Shown: one piece after another, positions 46,149 through 55,335 of the stretch | Position numbering within the stretch: the first letter of the stretch is position 1 | Layout: each line of letters starts with the position of its first letter | From: Dipteris shenzhenensis | Lineage: Eukaryota > Polypodiophyta > Polypodiopsida > Gleicheniales | Strand: one strand, 5' to 3' | Assembly: GCA_047967505.1 (NCBI GenBank) | Contig: CM106539.1 | DNA length: 64,000 nucleotides | Translations under genes and position numbers: made by a program | Notes under the pieces: generated by a model | The model's input: the letters and a program-made list of their open reading frames with translations, nothing else | Told to the model about the DNA's origin: nothing | The model's database searches: none

Positions 46149-47316
46149 CAAACCATATTTGCAGCTACCATTTTTGTGACTTTTTTCATGGTAGTTTCAA
46201 AATGTTTGCTGCTTCACATCTCTTCTCCTTCACATTCTTTTACTGTCTCCCTTCCTTCAAATTTAAGGTCCTCGAAAAAAGGTTCACAAGGGCTGCGTCC
46301 ATGTGTGGCCAAGGATAGAATTCTCAATTAATGAGCAAATCCATATCCCATATTGCAAAGCATGCATACAAGCAAAAGCTCATACCAGTGGTAATAGAGG
46401 GAGGTCTTCTACAATTGATATTTTTGGAAGTTGAGCTGAGACATAGTGGTCACTCAAGCCACCCTTTGGTAGTGGCATTGCAACTGACTACGTGCTTTCC
46501 ATAGAGTCTTGGTATTAGGGTATATGCACATTTGCTCAACTCATGGCATAGCCATTGATCAATTAACGTGCTAGAGAGAGAGAGAGAGAGAGAGAGAATG
46601 CAAAACATATTTGCGGCTACAATTTTTGTGACTTAGTTTCCATGGTAGTTCCAAAATGTGTGTTGCTTCAAAGCGTTCTACTACACATTCTTCCATCTGA
46701 TTTACATTCTTCCTTCCTTCAAATTTAAGATCCTAGAAAAGGCTGTGTCTGTGTGTGGCCAAGGGTATAATCCTCAATCCATCTCACGTCTTGTACAATT
46801 TATAGGTATGCAAAGCAGCATAAAACTAAAGAGCTCATACCGAATTCAATAAAGGAAAGTTTTCTACAATTGATATTTTTGGAAGTTGATCTCAGGCATT
46901 CTGGACATTGAGAGAGAGAGAGAGAGTGCAAACCATATTTGCAGCTACCATTTTTGTGACTTTTTTCATGGTAGTTTCAAAATGTTTGCTGCTTCACATC
47001 TCTTCTCCTTCACATTCTTTACTGTCTGCCTTCCTTCAAATTTAAGATCCTCGAAAAAGGTTCACAAGGGCTGCATCCACGTGTGGCCAAGAATAGAATT
47101 CTCAATTAATGAGCAAATCAATATCTCATCTTACACAATTCATAGTTATGCAAAGCATGCATACAAGCAAAAGCTCATACCAGTGGTAATAGAGGGAGGT
47201 CTTCTACAATTGATATTTTTGGAAGTTGAACCGAGACATAGTGGTCATTCAAGCTATACCCTTTGGTAGTGGCATTGCAACTGACTATGTGCTTTCCATA
47301 GAGTCTTGGTATTTTT
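45798..47316. repeat. Higher-order tandem repeat, two units of two sub-repeats
   Basis: Unit 1 (45,798-46,517) and unit 2 (46,518-47,316) are tandem copies: GGGTATATGCACATTTGC starts both at a 720-bp offset. Unit 2 is about 79 bp longer. Within each unit, a first and a second sub-repeat share the phrase GA-tract, ATGCAAAMCATATTTGC and TTTTTGTGAC, so the layout is a-b-a-b. Short GA tracts sit at the same place in every sub-repeat (45,852; 46,114; 46,573; 46,911). Confidence 0.85.
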
Positions 47317-48090
47317 GCTACATATGTAGCCTTTGGACGTCAAGCTAAGGAGCATTCACAAGAATCAAAGGTCTCGCCAACTCCCATTAGGCATCTATCT
47401 GCCATCTTAGTCTATTTCAATGTGTCTTCTTAATCTAGCATGATCATGGGTTATAACAAGCAAGACGAGTATGTGTTGGCTTTGTATTTGCATGCTTGGA
47501 TGTCATGGTAAGGCATCCAACAGTAGAGCCCTTACATAATGAAAGAGAAGCAAATTTAAAGAAAGCTTAGGAGACTACTCTTAAGTTTTCAAGATTGGTT
47601 TTGAGTTTGATTTCTCTATGGAAACCACTTTGGTAGACATGTACATAAAATGTGGAAGCATTGCAAGTCTTTAACGTGCACATGTGCAATGATCTTGGGG
47701 TTTGTCAACTAAGAAGAAAGCAAGGAAAGCCTTTGGCTTTTATGTGCGACATAATGAAAGAGAAGAAGCAAGTTTAAAGAAAGCTTAGGAGACTACTCTT
47801 AAGTTTTCAAGATTGGTTTTGAGTTTGATTTCTCTATGGAAACCACTTTGGTAGATGTGTACATAAAATGTGGAAGCATTGCATGTCTTTAACATGCTTG
47901 CGTGTATAATGATCTTGGGGTTTGTTAACTAAGAAGAAAGCAAGGAATCCTTCGGCTTTTATGTGTGAATGTAGGAGCAAGGTCTATCGCCAAATAGCTT
48001 GTGCTTACATGTACAATGATCTTGGGGTTTGTCAACTAAGAAGAAAGCAAGGAAGCCTTGGACTTTTATGTGGAAATGCGACTTTGGATA
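47317..48090 (+). pseudogene. PPR gene remnant with tandem copies
   Basis: Plus-strand frames encode pentatricopeptide-repeat segments. SSMIMGYNKQDEYVLALYLH lies at about 47,433. KIGFEFDFSMETTLVDMY followed by IKCGSIA is at about 47,594, and an almost identical copy is at about 47,808. AMILGFVN-stop-EESKEAFGFYV follows each. LVDMY.KCGSI is the signature of plant PLS-type PPR proteins, which act in mitochondria or plastids on RNA. The two copies lie about 212 bp apart (47,538 and 47,750) and agree at the DNA level far better than independent PPR motifs would; a third partial copy is at about 48,000-48,075. Stops and frameshifts (for example TAA between KCGSIAS and the next helix) make it a pseudogene. 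Confidence 0.6.
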
Positions 48091-49022
48091 CTATTCCCAA
48101 ATTAGCAAGGTTGCTTTTGAGATCCCATTTTGAGACCCGTCGAGCAATCAGGTTACTCGTTTATTTATGGTTTATTTGTGAGGGACTGCCTATGTTTTTA
48201 CTTCCATGGTTGATTCATCTAATGCAAGAGAAATATGCAAGTTCAACTTGCAAATTGCATACCGAGTAAGCACCTTAAGTCGTTGCTTGTCTAGTATCCA
48301 CTCCCTATGCGTTGCTCTTTACTTCCTAAGCTAGCACTTAAGTGCATAATTGTGTTAAGGAGAACCATTGGACCGTTGGATGGTGAGTACTATGGCATGC
48401 TATTTCCATGCGAGCGTATTATGACAAATAATCGACCTTGCAAAGGAGGAAAAGAAAATAGCCTCTCCTTGCGCTATAAGTTGTAGCAAGGACGGCACCT
48501 CAAATGCAAACCCATTGGCGTTCGTAATGTAGGTATTTTTGCTAAGCGGTAAACACAATTTATATACGAAGCTTCCCTCCAATACTTCCCTCCAATATAG
48601 AAGCCGAGGATGAAATCTGTACACGGATCATAAGGAACAAGACACAATATAAGTGTGAACTTTTTGCCGAAGCATATACATCAAAGCCCAAATTTTAAAA
48701 ACGTTCTTGGAATTATTAGCCGGCACAAAAGTTCTTAGTTCTTCAGTGCACCAGAGTAGGCGCCAAAACTGCCTGCAGAGACAAAATTTTCTCAGGAATG
48801 CTAACTCTGCAGAGATAATCCTTTCAGTACGAGAGTCCTCACATGGTCCCTCTACAGCCTTTAGAGATAGTAGCAAAATACGCCCCACAGGACAAGGGTA
48901 TTCAAAACTGGGGCGATGTCATCATCCATGTACTCTGAGACATTCAGGCTTGCATGGAGAAGGGTAGAAACTATTTAGTATCTCATAAGCAACAAGGCAT
49001 AATGGTTCTTTGTGCCTGTACT
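48091..49022 (-). other. Downstream flank / likely 3' UTR region of the ARF gene
   Basis: No supported coding sequence. The part nearest the stop codon at 49,023 should contain the ARF 3' UTR, but no clear polyadenylation hexamer was identified close to the stop. Small minus-strand open frames (48,628-48,888) show no domain. Confidence 0.35.
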
Positions 49023-52000
49023 CTAGCCCCTCTCAGTTGCGACACAGGGATCGGGATGATCCGAATGGATTTCCTCCGAGAGCTCTCCTCTCGCCTTGTT
49101 GCTGTCCGCAAGCCTGGGAAGCCTGTTGCCCTGCACCTCCTCCGGACTCAAGATATGAATTTTCCGAATCCGAACCATGCTGCAGAACTCCCTGAGAACA
49201 TCAAAATGAGGGAGCGTTAAGTCTGCTAAAGAAACATTACAAGGAGGGAACATGCTGTCTTGGAAGAAGACCCCATTGGCCAAAAAGAGTCTGCACGCCA
49301 AACAAAAAAACAAACAAGAAAAAAAAAGTTGTGGGTTATGCATGTGCTAAATCAGCCAGCTCCCGTCCACTGGAAACCAGCTCTTTCGGATGCGATGTTC
49401 ACTTTCAGATGTGATGTTCAAAGAGCAACGTGGGTTATGCCGAGCTAGTATAAACCGGAGGCCGGCTTCAAAAGACATGCGTGCTAAATCAGCCAGCTCT
49501 GGTTCACTGAAAACCAGGCTTTTTTGGATGTGACCCTCAAAAGATGTACAACGTGGGTTATACATCCAAAAACAGCCAGCAGCCAGCTACGGATACTCTG
49601 AATTTAAGGGGAAGAAGGTTCTGATGGGTGAGGACTCATGCAAGCTAAACCAGTCATCTCAGATCAATTGAAAACTGAACTTCTGAACAGACCGGTTTGA
49701 TGGGTGAGGGCTTAGTCGTCTGAGAGCAACTGAAAACCAGCTTGTTCTCAGGTGATCTTCAAAGACACAACGTGCTGTATCAGCCAGCTCCGATGCAAAG
49801 GAAGACAGCTATTTTGCTGAAAATTCAAAACGTACTTATACACGAAAAGATGTTCTTATACAAGAAAACAGAAATTCAGAGCAGGACCGGTTTTGATGGA
49901 TGCTAAATCATTCAACTATGTTCTCATATGAGCTTCAAAGATACAACGTGCTAAAATCAGCCAGCTTCGATGCAAAGGAAGACAGCTAAAATTCAAATCT
50001 TACACAGCTACCGATACAAGAAAAGACGTGTGGAAGGAGGTTGGGATGTGCTTACTGCCAAGGGTCGTCTCCCACAAGCAGCATATCACCTTCGTTGTCG
50101 GAGTAAGCAACCTGCCACCCTTTTTCTGGGTTGCGAAGCTCCCCATCGATGTGAAACATGCGTTCTAATTCCTCAAACAGCTGCTTGTACCCCTCGAATT
50201 TTGTGAGATCCACCCCTCGTCCCACGATGCTCCCCTTCTTGATTACCTGAGCACAAATGACGGATAAGAAACGTTTCCAGCGACAAACTGTAAGCCTCAA
50301 GGACTAGTTTTCTCCGTTATTCGAATGGTTGCTTCGTACCTTAGTGCAGCTCCTGACTGCATTTTGCGGGCTACGATTCTGTCCCTCTCTCGATGAATTG
50401 CCACCCAGCTTGTCCTGATCTGAGCTAGCGGTAGAATTTTCCGGTAACGCACTCGTTTTGGAAGCGGGCTGTTCAACTTCGTGCTCCAGCCCGTGCACAG
50501 AGGAGCTGTGATACAAGCCTGGAGGCTCCATTGCGCCATGTTCTTCTTCCACTGGGGAGCTCGACACCGGTTTTGTCGGCGCCAAGCTTACAGGTCCTGT
50601 CCGGTCTGTCAAAGAAAACCCGAAGATCTTACAGCTATTCTCGACTCTCATCTCGACTACTGCTGGCGGAGCAGCGTCCTTGTCCTGATGCTTCAAATCC
50701 CAGGGAGCGAACGAGCTGGGAGGAGCTGAAAAGTTGTGGGGAGTGTTCTGATGATGCTGCTGGTGGTGGAGCTGGTGCTGATGCTGTGGATGGTGATGAG
50801 GCGGCTGCTGCTGCTGCTGCTGCAGCTGATGAGAGTGTTGATGAAGGACCACCGGAGAAGCGTTATCCAGGAGTCCAACAGAAGATCCCATCGCTGAGAC
50901 CTTCGCATGCGAGGATGGCATCAAAGAGACAAGCCAGCTGGGAGTTGCATCGTTTCCGCGCTGCTGTTGCTGCGGCAACGAAGGTTGCCAGCTCGAATTC
51001 TCCAGATTTGATCTCCGGATGCACTGCTGCTGCTGCTGCTGCAAATTGATCGACTGTTTCTGCATCGGATGTGCAGCCATTTTGAGGTTTGATTCGGCGA
51101 TGAATTGCTGCGCAGTGATGAATGAAGGATAACCACTCTCCTGCTGCTGCTGCTGCTGATCTTGCTGCTGCGGGAATTGGTTCATATTCATCCGCAGATG
51201 TTGATGATGAAGAGACGATAAGCCCTTGGACGCCATATCCAATGCGTACAATCCTCCTCCACCTCCAGGCATTCCCCAGAAAAGCTCAGAGCTCTGTTGT
51301 TTGCTACCCAGCGGGATCCAGCTCTCTGCCCCAGACCTCTTGAGCCCTCCACCGCCATGATTGTTATCTACCTTCTCCTCCTCGCAAGCTGCGCCCCATG
51401 TCTGCTGCGGGTGATGATGATGAGCCTTCCCGCCACTGTCTACTTCTTCACTGATTAACGAAGAACCCAAGGTCCGCACTTCTTGACCTTGCAAGACCGT
51501 TGAAAAATTAGCAGACAGCATGGATTCCAAGGCTGCCTTACTTCTGCCTGCAAACCCCCCCACAAGTTTTCCCTGCTTAGGGGCACACAACAGAATATCT
51601 TTCCCTTCGTCACCATATCGGAAACAAGAAGAGCACCGCGTTGAATGAATCAAGAGCAAAAGCAATAGAATAAGCTTTACCAGTAACTGACAGTTCGGTC
51701 GCAGGGAGGGGGATGATGTTCGAACGGATACGCTTACTCCGCGGGCCTGGAGAAGGGTTTGGGGAAGGAGCAGCTACACAGAGCTCGATTTCCCACGGGG
51801 AGACTCTGTCCTGCCGCTCGTAGATCGTCTGCTCGTCCCAACCAACCTATCAAAAACCAACACGAAAGATTGATATCCGACCATTCCCGCACATCACAAC
51901 CACCACCCTTGCCGGAATCTGCACGTCCAATACGCCTTGCTCTCATCCTCAGAAACAATCCATGCTCGCATGCATTCGACACCTCGCTTCCTTCGAATCA

Positions 52001-54168
52001 AAATTGATGCTTTCACACACCCTCGGACGTTACACAACTTGACATGAGATTACCAAGTCCGGCACATCCTTACAACACTTCCTTTACACACCTTGCATAC
52101 CCGCTGATGTACGAGAAGGATGAACATATGAATGAGAAAATCATATCAACCCGCACCTTCAGAGACCTCCACTTCGATCCATGCCATCGAACTGGATCCA
52201 AGTCCTCGATCCCCGTCACGGTACCATTGTACCTGTTGTCATGCACAACAACGGCAACCAGCGATTTAGAGAAGAAGCCACACGATTAAGAGAATTCAGG
52301 CGTTTACAAAGAAATGGAAGATTGTCACCTTCGTTCTGACGCGTCTTCGGTCTCAAATTTCATTTTGAAGCGCATGCCGACGGCCAAACTGCAGCTGACG
52401 GCTTTCTGAAATCTTTCAAGGGGGATAATGAATTCCGCCGGACTTACCCTGTACAACATCCTTAACACGTCAAAAAACCTATGGCTACCCAAAACTACGA
52501 CCAACGACTCCTCTCACGATCATACTACCTGCGTATCTACCGGGTGTCGCTCACCTTGGCTTATAATAAACTGAGAACATCGTTCTGGTTTGTATTGCGT
52601 GCGATGCCGTCGCAATTACACCCATGTGCATACTGTGGCTGGGCAGAACCGACGATGGAGGGTTGGCCTGTTGCCGCATTGCACGCCTTATGCCAACTCT
52701 GAGTTCCCTACTTTCACCTCTGAGACATTCGACCCGCATATGAGCTATGTTCGTATACATACAACCTTGACACAATGTCGATGCGGGGCATAACAAACAG
52801 ATTCATACCTCAGGAAAATTACTGCATCACCCGCCACCAATCTCTTTTGACTGACAAATACGCTCCATCCGGTGGTAAGCAAATGCCTTTTCGGTTGCCC
52901 TGCATGAAATGTGCGCGGATTATTCTACTCTTTCACCCTAAAAACACCTCGACTAGAATTTCATTGCATTTGCATGAGACATCATTGACACAATGTCGCA
53001 GCAGCAGCAAGAGAAAACATGCATATCCCACCTCGATATATATGGCGGAAGCGCCATTCTTGTCCGTGTAGATCTGTGGCCACGAGTTCTTGGGTTGGGG
53101 GATATCGATTCATGTCCTGCCATGGCACACTTAGATGGTAAGTTATCGACGACGTATTTCAGCAGAGGGCAAGACGTAGGTTTTCGGACATGTATTTGGA
53201 ACAGATTGCAACGGGAAGTCAAGGATACGAACCAAGGGCGGAAGACAAACTGCATGCTTTCTGGGCACCGAAAACCCACCATGCGTGCTAGTATCGGACG
53301 CAGTGAGAGTCTTGCAAAACATGTGAACTACGCGCTTAGGCGGAGGCGAGAAATCCTCCTTCTCACTCTGAGTCTCGCTATCCTGCAGAGAAGAAAGCGA
53401 TTGATGTCTGATGAGAGTTTGCTGTGAAATAAAGCTAACAGAAAAATTGGTAGATGCTACAGTTTTCACCTCAGATTCAGGGAGCAAGGATAGCTGCGCC
53501 TTGACCTCATCTGTCTCAGGCTCAGCCTGCACAAATTCGAACTCGTTATACTAGGGTAAACGATCGTCCGGAGAGTGATCACGGTGGAGGACGAAGGGTG
53601 CTTACGCTCAGTTGAAGTCCCACGACGCGGCAGAGGATGTGAGGCGGGAGGTCGTGTTTGGGCAATTCGCAGTCAGCTACCTGGTTAGTGGATGCGGTAA
53701 TCTGCGCAAGCGCGAGGGACAGAACTGAGAGGAGCTGGAGGGGAGGAGCAAGACGCAAAATGAGAAGCCTAGAAAAGGAGAACGCACCTGCTCGATATGG
53801 CCTTGAGGGAGGTACATGACGAGCTGACGGGGCTGGGGGACGGAGACGAGGGGGCCAGCGCAAGCCTGCCATAGCTCATCGTAGAAGTCCCCTGAAGCAA
53901 AACAAGAGGCAATCAAGCAAGAAAGCGATAAGCGAATTGGAGAGGAACGGGGGGGGGGGGGGGAAAGGAAAGGGGATGGGAGCTTACCACGGCTAGCAGC
54001 TTGGGAGGAAGAGGAAGGGGAAGGGGGGGGAGCGGAAGGGGAGGGGGGAGGGGGAGGAGGCATGCGGGGGGGGGGAGGGAGGGGGGGGGGGAGCTGGGGG
54101 GGAGTAATGCAAGCAGGGAAGTAAGAGAGGGGGAGGGAGTGATGGAGGATGGAGTCTGGGAAAGTCAT
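49023..54168 (-). CDS. ARF: Class-B auxin response factor (ARF2/3/4-type), 13 coding exons
   Basis: Transcription factor that binds auxin response elements; class-B ARFs mostly repress auxin genes in the nucleus. Exons on the minus strand: 54168-53988, 53891-53788, 53701-53606, 53526-53233, 53116-53032, 52899-52809, 52719-52555, 52448-52329, 52232-52157, 51846-51681, 51547-50340, 50246-50056, 49191-49023. All junctions are GT-AG, all phases agree, and they give 981 residues ending in TAG. Domains: proline/serine-rich N-terminus (1-60); dimerisation part ([23 protein letters not shown]); B3 DNA-binding domain ([20 protein letters not shown] to SVYYKPR, about 160-300); ancillary domain ([21 protein letters not shown]); a long glutamine-rich middle region with a K-I-F-G-F motif at the place of the RLFG(V/I) repression motif; PB1 domain ([23 protein letters not shown]). 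Exon borders match those known for Arabidopsis ARF2. Odd points: HAVCLPPL where relatives have HADECLPPL, QPKRH for QPRRH, MVRIRK for MVRK. Longer than Arabidopsis ARF2 (859). Confidence 0.93.
49192..50055 (-). repeat. ARF last intron (864 bp) with degenerate tandem repeats
   Basis: Bounded by GTAAGC and …TTCTCAG. The phrase (C)GTGCTAAATCAGCCAGCTC with variants recurs near 49,345, 49,480, 49,770 and 49,950, often followed by GATGCAAAGGAAGACAGCT or an AAAACCAG phrase. If unspliced, the frame ends at once in TAA (TGG CAG TAA), giving a protein that finishes at the end of the PB1 core. Confidence 0.7.
50340..51547 (-). other. ARF large exon with polyglutamine tracts
   Basis: This 1.2 kb exon encodes the middle region. 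CAG/CTG runs give Gln tracts near 51,140-51,175, 51,028-51,042 and 50,803-50,824, and histidine-rich stretches ([13 protein letters not shown]) lie near 50,760. Plant class-A ARFs are typically the Gln-rich ones, so the amount of Gln in a class-B protein is notable. Confidence 0.8.
51480..51500 (-). promoter_or_regulatory. tasiR-ARF (TAS3 siRNA) target site in ARF mRNA
   Basis: The minus strand reads GGTCTTGCAAGGTCAAGAA, coding VLQGQE, within the big exon just after its start. This is the conserved tasiR-ARF complementary site known from ARF2, ARF3 and ARF4. Against the known siRNA I count one G:U pair and one mismatch near the siRNA 3' end. Only one such site was seen here; Arabidopsis ARF3 and ARF4 each have two. 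It predicts cleavage by TAS3-derived siRNAs. Confidence 0.85.
53949..54098. repeat. G-run cluster around ARF exon 1
   Basis: Plus-strand G runs at about 53,949-53,963, 54,024-54,031, 54,066-54,074 and 54,081-54,090, interleaved with GA. In exon 1 they encode the poly-Pro of the N-terminus (RMPPPPPP). They can form G-quadruplexes on the plus strand, which is the template strand of the ARF gene. Confidence 0.6.
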
Positions 54169-54191
54169 GGGAGAAGAAGGAGAGGAAGCAT
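54165..54191 (-). promoter_or_regulatory. Nine-codon uORF overlapping the ARF start (ATGA)
   Basis: On the minus strand ATG at 54,191 opens M-L-P-L-L-L-L-P and stops at TGA, whose first two bases are the TG of the ARF ATG (ATGA). Such upstream ORFs are known to control translation of several Arabidopsis ARF mRNAs. Whether it is in the transcript depends on the unknown start site. Confidence 0.5.
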
Positions 54192-55316
54192 GGGGGGGGG
54201 GAGAGGATGAAGAAGGAGAAGAAGCAACAGAAGCTTGGCGGCTATGGCGGAAAGAGAAAGCTTCAAAGCTCAGTGGCTATGGCGGGCAGAAGCTAGAAAA
54301 TGGGTTGGGTTGGTGGAGAAGAAGGGAGACGATAGCTCAGAATCCGTGGTGCTGTTGTTGTTGTTACTGCCCATCGCCATAGCTCTTGCTCTCTTTCTCT
54401 GTGTGTGCGCTAAAAGCTCTCCTTGCTCCGACAAGCTCTTTCCTGCGCCTGCGCTTGACAAGATCGCTTGCGGACCACCACTCAGTCACCTTTCTCTTCC
54501 TCCCCCACCTTCTTCACTCCATCGCCATTGCTCCTTTTCTCACCTCCCCTGCTCCTCCTGCCCTCCCCTTCTTCCCTCCATCGCCACCACCGTTTACCCG
54601 CCCTGCTTCTTCTCGACGCGACAGGCCTTCCCAGCCTCGCCCGCGCAAATCGGCCCAAATCTAGTCCTCCCGACGCTTTCCTGCGCAGAGCCGAGTCCAC
54701 AGGACGAGAGCGAGGGCACTGCCTACACACAAATCCAGCGATGGCTCGCGATCAAAACCAGGCAATGCGAGGGATCTTCGACCTCTCACCACCAGCTCGC
54801 GCGATCCTCGTCGAACAACGGAAATCAATCAATGGCGACGGAAATCGATCATTCGCGGAAACAGGGAGCTTTCGTAGCAAAGCCAACTCCTAAAAGAACA
54901 CTCGCGTCCCCGCCCCGCCTTTACTGTCTCAGCCGCCGTATCGTCCCTAAAAGCCCTCTGACACTACAGTACCTGTACGCAGCACCTGCAGCCGCTGCTT
55001 CTGCCCTCTGCCCGCTGCCCGCTGCCCGTCGGGTCGGGGCCACTACTACCACCGCCGGTCCAGTCTCAGTCTCACCGTCATCTGGCCGGTAACCTTGACG
55101 GCCGGCAGGCCCTGCCATTGCCCTTCATGAACGGCGGCTGCTGCTTCAATGCGCGCCGTAACGCCGCTGTACGCCGTCATCCCCCTGGCCCCCACCGCCC
55201 CCCCAACCGGTTGCCTCCCCTTCTCCCGGTCACCGCCCACACCCCGTGCCTTTGTCCTCCGCTTGGCCGGCAGACCCTCTCCTTCCCAACACCCTTATCA
55301 TTCGACTAACTAGTAA
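54169..55316 (-). promoter_or_regulatory. CpG-rich ARF 5' leader/promoter region
   Basis: GC- and CpG-rich, in contrast to the AT-rich sequence beyond 55,340. A 63-codon minus-strand frame (54,461-54,270; MSSAGAGKSLSEQG…) could be a further uORF. Long plus-strand frames here (up to 285 codons) have skewed Pro/Ser/Ala content and no domain; I attribute them to high GC content. No certain TATA box was identified. Confidence 0.5.
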
Positions 55317-55335
55317 CCCCCCCCCCCCCCCCCCC
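55317..55335. repeat. Poly-C tract (19 C)
   Basis: Uninterrupted C run at the boundary between the CpG-rich ARF flank and AT-rich sequence. Run length may be affected by sequencing. Confidence 0.9.

Noticed and set aside
54066-54066. Alternative ARF start at the internal Met before the poly-Pro tract
   Set aside because: Possible, but the upstream in-frame ATG at 54,168 is kept as the first start; transcript data would be needed to prefer the inner one.
54235-55092. 285-codon plus-strand ORF divergent from the ARF gene
   Set aside because: High GC removes stops in several frames at once; composition is biased and no domain is seen. Considered part of the ARF 5' flank.
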